Below are positions 47,901 to 56,579 of a stretch of 64,000 nt of DNA, one piece after another. The stretch's first letter is position 1, and every line of letters starts with the position of its first letter. The stretch lies in contig NZ_LMIT01000013.1 in the NCBI RefSeq assembly GCF_001428825.1, positions 364,917 to 428,916 on the forward strand. The letters are read 5' to 3'. The translations under genes and the position numbers were made by a program. The notes under the pieces were generated by a model. It was not told where the DNA came from, searched no databases, and worked only from the letters and a program-made list of their open reading frames with translations. The stretch is from Nocardioides sp. Root240. GTDB taxonomy: Bacteria; Actinomycetota; Actinomycetes; Propionibacteriales; Nocardioidaceae.

Positions 47901-48452
47901 CAACTAGCTACAGTTGCCGTCCGTTTCGACGATCCGCCCACTCCATGGTTGTCCCAGCTGGCCACCAAAGCGTCATCGAAGGTCCGACTGGCTTGGACAC
48001 GATCGGTGGGTCGACACCTACGCGACATGAACGCCGAGGAAGCCCATGCTCAGTGGGCCAGGTGGATCGGCGCCTATTGGCATGACCGCGTGGCATCCGT
48101 CCCGCGACCGTTCGGCTACGACGAGGCCTCCGCTATTGCGGGGTGGGTACTGCATCTGCCTTTGGTTCGAGATGAAGCCGTCGGCCTAGTAGAGGCTGTT
48201 CCATCAGGCTTGGAGCGCGATGACCGAATCCTCGCCGTGATGACAGAGCTCGATCTCACCGCAGAAGCCCCGCTCTGGGCCCGCTATCTAACGCATCTGC
48301 TGCACGGGACTCCCGTCGACGAGCCTTGGGCGATCTGTCACTACTTGGCCGAGATCGTTCCGGCGCTGCGAAACGGCAGCTCCGACCTCTTGGTTGCGCC
48401 CGTGATTGACCAGGCTCTCCGCTTTGGATGCTCATCGGCCCACAACTGGTAG
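44934..48452 (+). CDS. DSR2-like SIR2-domain anti-phage protein (predicted NADase)
   Basis: The 1172-aa protein has an N-terminal SIR2-like domain (about 1-260). It shows FVGAGAS at 24-30 (NAD-binding GAGAS), TTNYD at 113-117 with predicted catalytic Asn115, HLHG with His152, and FIGYSHGD at 194-201. The remaining ~900 residues are helical and repeat-like, as in the DUF4020-bearing DSR2 proteins that deplete NAD+ after sensing phage. Metabolic sirtuins are about 250 aa and carry a Cys4 zinc site that is absent here. GC is visibly lower than in neighbours, suggesting transfer. It is followed 359 bp later by a nuclease-like gene in the same orientation. Which trigger it senses is unknown. Confidence 0.82.
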   Translation: MRFQRVEIPDDLVTAARDGRMVIFVGAGASLDPPSRLPDFSQLVIDIGTQVGSAPTTLQLARPDVFLGDLTDLEVEVHSLVAKAIDLPGSEPNRLHHAIMRLAAVHQPVRVVTTNYDRHLETAARIGSLEVEIFRSPALPLGDDFAGIVHLHGALEQNPQHLILTDGDFGRAYLREAWAARFLERMFSAFSVLFIGYSHGDVVMQYLARSLGREGRRYVLTSDSNKADWARLGLTAISYPVADKSHVALVEALERWAELSAWGRLDHRRRITELVGLEPSSLPEETSYLKQVLADPERVRFFTEAASSPSWLQWTATRPEFEHLFTAPPKTDSAGQAIARSLTRWFIDNFACVEEHSPAALRLVRDRPWTLELWETLVHRLFAQPTPIADWQVPWLLSALHRSPQGRHDLLDMMLAEKEWQSRPLLALTLLEHRTEAIMRSGLDFGANDDAPRFEVTLTGDEHWLSEAWKKVFTPMLADHARELFDLVVRQIRASYRLNDLLQSGFDPMGFGRSAIEAHPQDDFREPHDMLIDAARDCLERILDICPGQASRDLDLLIGAPETILRRLAVHGWRVKSDTSADAKVGWVLSQGLLYDVSLQHEVYLLLKDVLPDTSSDVRVKLLAAADAGPTPTAGDSSSYPRYNLIVWLHKTLPDDPLITSAFESVQEEHPDYAPREHPDLNMVMTSGFVEDAEPFSQEELHALIADEPGTALARLREFSEADEFKLTGPTWTGALAALRSCVTQYPLDGMLLAPHLQPNDDDIRGALIRGWSAADLSAHADGTLPDQVISVIGSWELAPVRSPAANLLASGGRADHPTRWHDFASARDLARRLWPEDDLAGNVTGGGTYLEAINHPAGDLAEFWSKVTAAQWASQGDMWAGLPPLITAELDRMISQTGRNGLLARCVLITKLRLYFGAAPEWAAAELLPLLAWEAEDTGQVATMWRTFLDHGQYDAALLRAGLLESMLATLDHDADVDDERSMKSLGRQLATVAVRFDDPPTPWLSQLATKASSKVRLAWTRSVGRHLRDMNAEEAHAQWARWIGAYWHDRVASVPRPFGYDEASAIAGWVLHLPLVRDEAVGLVEAVPSGLERDDRILAVMTELDLTAEAPLWARYLTHLLHGTPVDEPWAICHYLAEIVPALRNGSSDLLVAPVIDQALRFGCSSAHNW

Positions 48453-48811
48453 GAGGCCTTGATGTCGGGGAAGGTCTGCGTCAGAAACGAACGCTCTACT
48501 CTAGGACTTGGATACCTCAGGAGGGTGCCGTGGCCTGGTCTCTAATGCCGCTCGATCGCGCCCGAGGATAGCCTTACCGCCCCCGCGACAGTCGGCTTTC
48601 GTCGTTCGAGAAAGATTGAGACGGCTCCGTTGTGGTCGTGCGTCTATTCAGTTGAAGACGCTCGCAGCCCGTCAGAAACAGGATGAGGGCCGGCATAGCA
48701 AGCGACTCGCTCGCGACTTCACCGGCGTGTGTGCGGGAGTCTGGGCAGAAGCGAGCAGGTCGAGCTCGAGAACGTCATGCTTCTGTCGGAGCCCCGGATC
48801 ACAATCCACCC
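48453..48811 (+). other. 359-bp intergenic stretch between the SIR2 and nuclease-like genes
   Basis: No convincing gene, RNA or palindrome was found here. Short frames crossing it have atypical codon use and no recognisable protein. It is long for this gene-dense window, so it could carry the promoter of the downstream gene or the remains of a deleted gene. Confidence 0.5.
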
Positions 48812-50962
48812 ATGTCCCCGCCCCGACGTGCCCGTCCCGGTCAACGGCGCCTCCGGCCCGACAATCCGCCGTCGTACCTCGACAACAGGTGGCAGTACGA
48901 GCTCGAGCGGTACGTCGCCGGAGAGTTCTCGCCCCGCTCGTGGTTCGAGTGGCTGACCTCGTTCCGGCGAGCGGCCGAGGAGGCCGCCGCTGATCTCCCG
49001 CATGCGTGTGCAGAACTGCGTTCTCTGCTGGACTCCGTCGACCCGATTGCCATGTACGGAGCGATGGACGTCTATGACGCCATGCGACGGTCGCACATGC
49101 CAGGACCGGCGAACTTCGGCAGTGACGCGATGGTCGAGCTGATGGCTGGATTCGTCGTGAGTTCCGACGAGATCTCGATGCTCCCCCGGATCGATGAGCG
49201 ATTCGATCCCTGGCTGGTCCAGGAGTGCGACGCGCTGCTCCAGCGGATTGCGAACCTGCGTTACCTGGCTAGCACGGCGAAGTACGTCGAGTCCGATCCG
49301 AAGGGCGGCGCGGGTCTCCGCCGGATGATCGAGCTGGAACACAACTTCGACCGCATGGCGGGCTTCGATCCTCATGTCAGGCGCGTCGCGGTTGAAGTCC
49401 TCGGTCGAGTGGATGACCGCGCCAAGGTCGAACTGGGGTTTAAGTTGACGGAGTCGCTCCGCTTCGCGCACCTCTACAACCAGGTGCGTATCCGGCACGC
49501 ACGTCGTACGGACGCCTATCTGGCGGAGGCATATCCCTCCCCGGCCGCCGACGAACCGCCTGCCGTCCAGGAGTCGTGGATGGTGGGTCACTTCGTCCTC
49601 TGGGCGCTGAACGCGAACGCACCCCTGGAAGGTGGCGTTGTGGATGAAGCACTGGCAGAGAACCTCGGACTCGACCCCGACGCTTTCCAATCGGTGATCG
49701 CATCGCTCAGCACCCGGGTCGGGACGGTGGAGCCGGATCAGATCCACACCGACAACCCGGTTCGGGTCCGACCGATCGTAAAGCTGAGTAGTGGCGAGTG
49801 GATGTGGCCTCGCCCGGTCGACTTCGTGCACGTTGCACTTGAATGGGCTCACGGTGCCGTCACGCCGCATCCTCGGCTCGTCTCAGCACTCGACAAGGCG
49901 CGTCAGCGAACCGCTGAGGACCTGACCGAGGAACTGCTTCGCGAGGTCTTCGGGGAACGCGTGTACCGATCGGTCACCTACCCGGTCGAGCAGTCCGACG
50001 CCGAGGTCGACGTTCTGGTTCGACTCCCTGGAGCACTCCTGGTTGTCGAGTGCAAGGGCGGTCGAATCAGCCGGGAAGGGCGCCGCGGCGCACCGCACCG
50101 TGTCGACCGCCACATCAAGGACATCGTGGAGCGGGCCAACGATCAGAACGGCCGAACGATCAGGGCAATCCGCGACGGCGCTCCATTCGTCGACGCCCGC
50201 GGGCGGTCGCTCGACCTCGACGCGAATAGCGTGATCCTGCCGATCACCGTCACTCTCGATCGTGTCGATCCCTTTGGCGCCTACCTCGGCTTTGCGGATG
50301 CCGAATCCGGTGTCGAGCGATCGTGGATCATCAGCCTGGCCGACCTGATCATGCTCGCCGAGTTGCTCCCGTCCCCGAGCGACTTCGTCGCCTACGTCGC
50401 GAAACGCCGCCAGATGCTGCGCGACGAAGTGTTGGTGTACGTCGAAGCGGATGCGCTCGGCGCGTGGTTCGAAGACAGGTTGTCCTCCATCGCAGCAGTC
50501 AGTGATCCCCACAACGATCGAGTGACCCGCTTGTTGAGGGAGACCTCCGAATGGATGAACGACTACTACGCCATCGAGGCACTGAGGCGTTCGGATGCGC
50601 CACAGGACGAGGTCGACGACTATCTACGCGACCACCCGATGGGCGGACAGAAGCCAGCCACTCGGCTTCCATCCGCCGTAATCCGGTCCCTCGATGGGCT
50701 TCTTCAACAAGAAGACCCCACGTGGCTTGCGGCCACCTGTGCAGCACTCGAGGTCCGGCCAAGCGCGTGGAAGCCGGTACGGCGACTGCTTGACGCAGTC
50801 GATGGCGGACCACCGACCGGGCGCCGGAAGTCGCGTCAGATGCGGCGCGCCGCGAGCGGCTATGAAGTCGACGGCCGGGTCACCCTGACGATCGATGTCG
50901 CAAGCACAGGCGAACTGTCATTGCAGGTGGCGCCGACACGTCAGGGTCTCAACGTCCGTTAG
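48812..50962 (+). CDS. PD-(D/E)xK nuclease-like protein, possible defence effector
   Basis: ATG 48812 is preferred; the open frame extends upstream to 48683 but the extension is not protein-like, and no strong ribosome-binding site was found. The 716-aa protein has a helical N-terminal half of unknown family (about 1-350). A nuclease-like core at about 365-420 carries TEELLREVFGERVYRSV, then E398-V-D400, and the strand LLVVECKGG with E413 and K415. That D-x12-E-x-K arrangement is the PD-(D/E)xK active site seen in Mrr- and NERD-like nucleases. A further ~290 residues lack known motifs. It lies in the same lower-GC segment as the SIR2 gene. It overlaps the paaG-like stop by 4 bp (convergent). 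The partner role is inferred. Confidence 0.7.
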   Translation: MSPPRRARPGQRRLRPDNPPSYLDNRWQYELERYVAGEFSPRSWFEWLTSFRRAAEEAAADLPHACAELRSLLDSVDPIAMYGAMDVYDAMRRSHMPGPANFGSDAMVELMAGFVVSSDEISMLPRIDERFDPWLVQECDALLQRIANLRYLASTAKYVESDPKGGAGLRRMIELEHNFDRMAGFDPHVRRVAVEVLGRVDDRAKVELGFKLTESLRFAHLYNQVRIRHARRTDAYLAEAYPSPAADEPPAVQESWMVGHFVLWALNANAPLEGGVVDEALAENLGLDPDAFQSVIASLSTRVGTVEPDQIHTDNPVRVRPIVKLSSGEWMWPRPVDFVHVALEWAHGAVTPHPRLVSALDKARQRTAEDLTEELLREVFGERVYRSVTYPVEQSDAEVDVLVRLPGALLVVECKGGRISREGRRGAPHRVDRHIKDIVERANDQNGRTIRAIRDGAPFVDARGRSLDLDANSVILPITVTLDRVDPFGAYLGFADAESGVERSWIISLADLIMLAELLPSPSDFVAYVAKRRQMLRDEVLVYVEADALGAWFEDRLSSIAAVSDPHNDRVTRLLRETSEWMNDYYAIEALRRSDAPQDEVDDYLRDHPMGGQKPATRLPSAVIRSLDGLLQQEDPTWLAATCAALEVRPSAWKPVRRLLDAVDGGPPTGRRKSRQMRRAASGYEVDGRVTLTIDVASTGELSLQVAPTRQGLNVR

Positions 50963-51738
50963 CGGCCGGTGAAGGTCGGCTTCTCGCGGCCTAGGAAGGC
51001 CGAGACCGCTCCCCCGTGATCAGCCGTTTCCCCGCAGCGCGTCTGCGCGCCAGCCTCGGCCTCGAGCGCGGCATCGAGCCCGAGGCCGGAGCCCTCGACG
51101 ATCAGTCGCTTGCTCTCCGCGAAGGCGACCGTGGGACCTTGGGCGAGTTGGCGGGCCAGTGCGACGGCGCGCTCGAGCACCTGGTCGGTGTCGACGGTCT
51201 CGCCTGTGATGCCCCAGGCGATGCCGTCCTCGGCGGTGAACATCTGGCCGAACAGCATGAGCTCCTTGGCTCGGGCGTCACCGACGGCTCGGGGAAGGGT
51301 GAAGGACAGGCCGGAGTCGAAGGTGAGACCGATGCCGGTGAAGGCCGTGCCGAGCTTGGCGCCGGCAGCGAATACGCGGTAGTCACAGGCCAGTGCAAAG
51401 CCGAGACCCGCGCCCACACAGGCACCCCCGACGGCGGCGATGACGGGCTTCGGCATCGTCAGGAGTGAACGGACGATCGGCGAGTAGTGCTCGCGGACGG
51501 TCGCGAAGGCCGCCTCGGCTCCGTCGGCGAGACCGGCGCTGTGCTCGGCGAGGTCCTGGCCGACACAGAAGGCCTTGCCCCCTCCGGTCAGTACGACGGC
51601 GCGGATCGCCGGGTCCTTGGCGACGTCCTCGAGAGCGTCGCGCAGCGCGACCTTGGAGTCGAGGGAGAGCGCGGGGGCGCTCATTGTGATGGTCGCGACC
51701 GCAGCGGTGCGGTCGACGAGGACGGACTGCGTTGTCAT
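50959..51738 (-). CDS. paaG: PaaG-like enoyl-CoA isomerase/hydratase
   Basis: This crotonase-fold protein of 259 aa has GGGKAFCVGQDL (oxyanion hole), CVGAGLGFALACDYR, and GLTFDSGLSFTLPRAVG. The Asp in the FDSG segment matches the isomerase Asp of PaaG (1,2-epoxyphenylacetyl-CoA isomerase, which makes oxepin-CoA). It is the last gene of the paa minus-strand operon and overlaps paaI by 4 bp (ATGA). Its 3' end overlaps the low-GC nuclease-like gene by 4 bp, marking the composition boundary. Confidence 0.88.
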   Translation of the reverse strand: MTTQSVLVDRTAAVATITMSAPALSLDSKVALRDALEDVAKDPAIRAVVLTGGGKAFCVGQDLAEHSAGLADGAEAAFATVREHYSPIVRSLLTMPKPVIAAVGGACVGAGLGFALACDYRVFAAGAKLGTAFTGIGLTFDSGLSFTLPRAVGDARAKELMLFGQMFTAEDGIAWGITGETVDTDQVLERAVALARQLAQGPTVAFAESKRLIVEGSGLGLDAALEAEAGAQTRCGETADHGGAVSAFLGREKPTFTGR

Positions 51739-52178
51739 CGTGCCTCCTCAAGGATGGGCCGCCCGAGCGACCGGCTGCGACCGCGGAACTCCGCGATCCT
51801 GGTGTCACCGCACCGGACGGTGACGTCGTAGATGCCCGACCGACCGCGCAGCGCGACTTCGCGGGCCTCCGCGACGAGGACGTCGCCGAGCTCGGCCGGC
51901 TCCAGGAACGTGATGTCGAAGCCGGAGGCCACGGTGACCGTGCCGTGGCTGTTGCAGGCGAAGGCGAACGCGCTGTCGGCCAACGTCGAGATGAAGCCAC
52001 CGTGGCACGTGCCGTGACCGTTGACCATCTCCCGGCAGACCGTCATCGAGACGCGTGCGGTGCCCGGGGCGACGGCGTCGAGCTTCATGCCCAGCACCTG
52101 GCTGGCGTGGTCGTCGGCCCACATACGCTCGGCACAGGCCTGGGCCAGTCGCTCGGCTTCCGCGGCCGCTCTCACCAT
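51735..52178 (-). CDS. paaI: PaaI-type hotdog thioesterase
   Basis: The 147-aa protein has the hotdog motif NGHGTCHGGFISTLADSAFAFACN with the catalytic-region Asp/Ser of PaaI, then SGFDITFLEPAELGDVLVAEA. PaaI hydrolyses hydroxyphenylacetyl-CoA or other dead-end CoA esters to free CoA. It overlaps the 3-hydroxyacyl-CoA dehydrogenase gene by 7 bp and paaG by 4 bp, so it is part of the same translation-coupled operon. Confidence 0.92.
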   Translation of the reverse strand: MVRAAAEAERLAQACAERMWADDHASQVLGMKLDAVAPGTARVSMTVCREMVNGHGTCHGGFISTLADSAFAFACNSHGTVTVASGFDITFLEPAELGDVLVAEAREVALRGRSGIYDVTVRCGDTRIAEFRGRSRSLGRPILEEAR

Positions 52179-53017
52179 GAGTAGAAGCCCTGGCCCGTCT
52201 TGCGGCCCAGCTCACCTGCGGCGACCTTGTCCCGCAGCACCTGCGGCGGCGCGAAGCGGGGGCCGAGCTCCCGCTCGAGGTGCTCGGCGATGTTGAGCCG
52301 GACGTCGAGCCCGACGATGTCGGTGGTCTTCAGCGGGCCGACCGGATGGCGGTAACCAAGGGTCATCGCGGTGTCGATGTCCGCCGCGGTGGCTACGCCC
52401 TCGGCCAGCATCCGCATGGCCTCGAGGGCGATCGCCACCCCGAGACGGCTGCTGGCGAATCCCGGGGAGTCCTTGACCGTGATGGCGGTCTTGCCCAGAC
52501 CCGACACCCAGCTCTGCGCGTCCTTGACGAGGACGGGATCCGTCCGGTTGCCGACGACGACCTCGACCAAGTCGCTGATGGGCACCGGGTTGAAGAAGTG
52601 CAGGCCGATCAGGAGAGCCGGATCGGGAAGCTCGGTCGCCAGCTCATCGATCGACAGCGAGCTGGTGTTGCTGCCAATGACCGCGTCCGGCGCAGCTTCT
52701 GCGATCCGGGCCAGGACCGCGCGCTTCAGGTCAATCAGCTCCGGCACCGCCTCGACCACGAGAGGGCAGGCGGCGAGTGCACCGGCGTCGGTGACCACCT
52801 CCACCGATCCAGTGATGTCAGCGCCCTTCTCCACGGCCTTGGCGATGCTCGCCTTGATCCGGCCGCGAGCAGCGGACGCGGACTCGTCGTCGCTCTCGAT
52901 GACGATGACCTCCGCGCCGACTGCAGCGAAGGCGTGCGCGATCCCGCCTCCCATGCGGCCGCCGCCGTACACGCCGACGGTTGCGGGGACCCAGCCCCGG
53001 GCGTTCTCGGAGGTCAT
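52172..53017 (-). CDS. paaH: 3-hydroxyacyl-CoA dehydrogenase (PaaH/FadB2-like)
   Basis: The 281-aa NAD-dependent enzyme has a GxGxxG dinucleotide fold (VGVYGGGRMGGGIAHAF), SNTSSLSI, and GLHFFNPVPISDLVEVV with the catalytic His, then GFASSRLGVAIALEA in the dimerisation domain. It ends GRKTGQGFYSW as usual for the family. In the phenylacetate route it oxidises 3-hydroxyadipyl-CoA to 3-oxoadipyl-CoA. It overlaps paaI by 7 bp and the paaF-like gene by 4 bp. Confidence 0.93.
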   Translation of the reverse strand: MTSENARGWVPATVGVYGGGRMGGGIAHAFAAVGAEVIVIESDDESASAARGRIKASIAKAVEKGADITGSVEVVTDAGALAACPLVVEAVPELIDLKRAVLARIAEAAPDAVIGSNTSSLSIDELATELPDPALLIGLHFFNPVPISDLVEVVVGNRTDPVLVKDAQSWVSGLGKTAITVKDSPGFASSRLGVAIALEAMRMLAEGVATAADIDTAMTLGYRHPVGPLKTTDIVGLDVRLNIAEHLERELGPRFAPPQVLRDKVAAGELGRKTGQGFYSW

Positions 53018-53765
53018 CGCTTCTCCTTGGACTTGTCGCTTCGGCGGTCGAGGAAGTTGGTCATCCGGTCGTACTTGTCCTGCGTCTCGAAGAGGACCGC
53101 CTGGGCGATGTCGTCGATCAGCGGGTGGGCTTCACGAGGGCTGTGGAACACCGACTTCGTCAGCCGTACGGCGAGTGGAGCCTGCGCTGCGATCTTGTCG
53201 GCGAGCCGGTGACCGGCCGCCTCGAGCTCGTCCGGCTCGACGACATCGTTGAGCAAGCGGACGTGGTGGGCCTCGTCAGCGGAGAGGACCTTGCCGGCGA
53301 GGAGAACCTCCTTGGCGAGCGGCTCACCGACCAGCTCGCGCAGGCGCCAGGACCCTCCCGCGGCGGCGAGGATGCCGAGGCCGGGCTCGGGATTGCCGAT
53401 CCTGGTGCTGGGCGTACCGATCCGGAAGTCGCATGCGTAGGCGAGTTCCGCGCCTCCGCCGAGCGCGAAGCCGTCGATCAGGGCGATGACGGGCATCGGC
53501 AGCTTGTGGATGCGGTCGAAGATGCCGGAGTTGATGCCGGCCAGTGCGTCGGCACGTCGGCGTTCCCGGAGCTGGGCGATGTCGGCACCAGCAGCAAAGA
53601 TGCCGCCCGAGCCGACGATCATCGCGATGCGCGGCTTGCTCTCCAGGCCGCTGCAGGCCTCGTGCAACGCATCGACGGTGGCCAGATCGATCGCGTTCCT
53701 GACCTCCGGACGGTTGAGCCGGAGGACGACACGGTCGCCGTACTCCTCGATCTGCAGCGGGGAGG

Positions 53766-53769
<4 letters not shown>
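53014..53769 (-). CDS. paaF: Enoyl-CoA hydratase (PaaF-like)
   Basis: The 251-aa crotonase-fold protein starts at ATG 53769, overlapping the thiolase stop (ATGA). It has LNRPEVRNAID, SGGIFAAGADIAQL, DGFALGGGAELAYACDFR and NPEPGLGILAAAGGSWRL, where the catalytic Glu residues of hydratases are present (PEPGLG instead of the more usual PE.GIG). It would hydrate 2,3-didehydroadipyl-CoA. PaaF assignment rests on context; other enoyl-CoA hydratases look the same. Confidence 0.88.
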
Positions 53770-54932
<1,163 letters not shown>

Positions 54933-54955
54933 GGGATCTCCTTGGTCCGGCGCCG

Positions 54956-56053
54956 TCAGGCGTCGAAGTCGACGGTGACGTCGTCGCTCACAGGGAACGT
55001 CTGGCAGGTCAGGATGAAGTTCTGCGCTACCTCGTTGGGCTCGAGCGCGTAGTTGCGCACCATGTCGACCTCGCCGTCGCAGACCTTGGCGCGACATGTG
55101 CCGCAGACCCCGCCCTTGCAGGCGAAGGGAAGGTCGCTGCGCGTTTCCTGGGCCGAGTCGAGGATCGTCTTGTCGCGCGGCATGGCGGTCGTGGTCGATC
55201 GACCGTCCAGGACGACCGTCACCTCGGAGGTGACGCCGTCGATGACGCGGTCCGCGTGGCGCAGCTCCGGCGGCGGCTCGTCGACGTAGAACAGCTCGAA
55301 GTGCACCCGTTCGGCGGGCACGCCGAGCTCAGCGAGGACCTCGCGAGCCTCGTTGAGCATGCCGAACGGACCGCAGAGCCAGACGTGGTCCATGTCCGTG
55401 GCCGGCACCAGCAGGGACAGCAGCTCACTGAGCCGGTCACGATCGAGGCGTCCGGTGAACAGCTCGACGTCGCGGGGCTCCCGCGAGAGCACGTGGACGA
55501 GGTCGAGCTGGTGGTGGTGGGCGTCCTTGAGGTCCGCGAGCTCCTCGGCGAACATCACCGAGTTCGTCGTGCGGTTGCCGTACAGGAGGGTCACATGTGC
55601 GTCGGGGTGGCTGAGCACCGTCGAAGCGATCGAGAGCATCGGCGTGATGCCCGAGCCCGCGGCGATGCAGAGGTGCCGGCCGCCCTCGGCCGCGTCGGCA
55701 CGAAAGCTGCCCGTGGGTGGCTGCACCTCGATCCGGTCTCCCGGACGGACGTCGCGGACGAGCCAGCTCGAGAAGAGGCCCTCCGGGATCTCGCGAACGC
55801 CGATGCGCGGCGCACCGCCGGCGCGCGAGCAGATCGAGTACGAGCGCCGGTGCTCGACACCGTCCACCACACGTCGCAGCGTCAGCGACTGCCCCGCGGC
55901 GAAGTCGAAGAGATCTGCGACCTCCGTCGGCACGTCGAAGGTGACAGCGACGGCGTCATCGGTCAGCTGCTCGATGTGGGTGACGGTGAGCGTGTGGAAG
56001 GCCGTCCGGGCGGCGGGGTCCTCGGTGAGGGTGCCCGTCATCGTCTGGGTCAC
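54956..56053 (-). CDS. paaE: Phenylacetyl-CoA epoxidase reductase subunit PaaE
   Basis: The 365-aa flavoprotein has an N-terminal FAD domain (RRSYSICS motif) and an NAD domain (AAGSGITPMLSI...TLLYGNRT). Its C-terminal plant-type 2Fe-2S ferredoxin has cysteines at about C312, C317, C320 and C350 (CKGGVCGTC...C). It transfers NADPH electrons to the PaaAC epoxidase core. It lies 1 bp downstream of paaD. Confidence 0.96.
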   Translation of the reverse strand: MTQTMTGTLTEDPAARTAFHTLTVTHIEQLTDDAVAVTFDVPTEVADLFDFAAGQSLTLRRVVDGVEHRRSYSICSRAGGAPRIGVREIPEGLFSSWLVRDVRPGDRIEVQPPTGSFRADAAEGGRHLCIAAGSGITPMLSIASTVLSHPDAHVTLLYGNRTTNSVMFAEELADLKDAHHHQLDLVHVLSREPRDVELFTGRLDRDRLSELLSLLVPATDMDHVWLCGPFGMLNEAREVLAELGVPAERVHFELFYVDEPPPELRHADRVIDGVTSEVTVVLDGRSTTTAMPRDKTILDSAQETRSDLPFACKGGVCGTCRAKVCDGEVDMVRNYALEPNEVAQNFILTCQTFPVSDDVTVDFDA

Positions 56054-56054
56054 G

Positions 56055-56579
56055 TCAGATCTCCTTCACGTGGTCGAACGGCTCGAGGCAGTCCAGGCAG
56101 CGGTAGAGCGCCTTGCAGGCGGTCGAGCCGAACTCCGAGGTCACCTCGACAGCAGCCGAGGCGCACTGGGGGCAGCAGATGTCGCGCCGCATCGGCGTGA
56201 GCGTCAGCGCGACCGGACCCGTACGGCGCGGCGCCGCACCCGGTGGGGAGATTCCGGCAGCCGCGAGGGCATCCCGGCCGGTGGCCGTGATCCAGTCGGT
56301 CGTCCAGGCTGGGTCGAGCTCGACCCGGACGCGGGCGTCGTCGAAGCCTGCCTCCTGGAGCGTGCGCTGCAGGTCGTCGCGCATCGTCGCCATGGCCGGA
56401 CACCCGGAGTAGGTCGGGGTGATCGCAGCGACGACCGCGCCGTCCTCGGCGATCTCCACCCCGCGGAGCACACCGAGGTCGAGCAGGGTCAGCATCGGCA
56501 GCTCAGGGTCGACGACCGACTCCGCAGCCGCGCGAGCCCTGGCGAGGACGTCCTCGCGCCTCAGCATCGCGATCACCAC
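56055..56579 (-). CDS. paaD: Fe-S maturation protein PaaD
   Basis: The 174-aa protein has an N-terminal MIP18/SufT-type domain (about 1-105, VVDPELPMLTLLDLGVLRG and PTYSGCPAM). A C-terminal metal-binding region has CCPQCAS and CKALYRCLDC, as in PaaD proteins. PaaD is required for assembly of the PaaABCE complex, probably of its Fe-S site. It overlaps the paaC stop by 7 bp. Confidence 0.95.
   Translation of the reverse strand: MVIAMLRREDVLARARAAAESVVDPELPMLTLLDLGVLRGVEIAEDGAVVAAITPTYSGCPAMATMRDDLQRTLQEAGFDDARVRVELDPAWTTDWITATGRDALAAAGISPPGAAPRRTGPVALTLTPMRRDICCPQCASAAVEVTSEFGSTACKALYRCLDCLEPFDHVKEI

Noticed and set aside
48453-48811. Short open frames between the SIR2 and nuclease-like genes as extra defence genes or an antitoxin
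   Set aside because: The translations are Arg/Pro/Ser-rich with poor codon use and no ribosome-binding sites, and none has a protein-like pattern.
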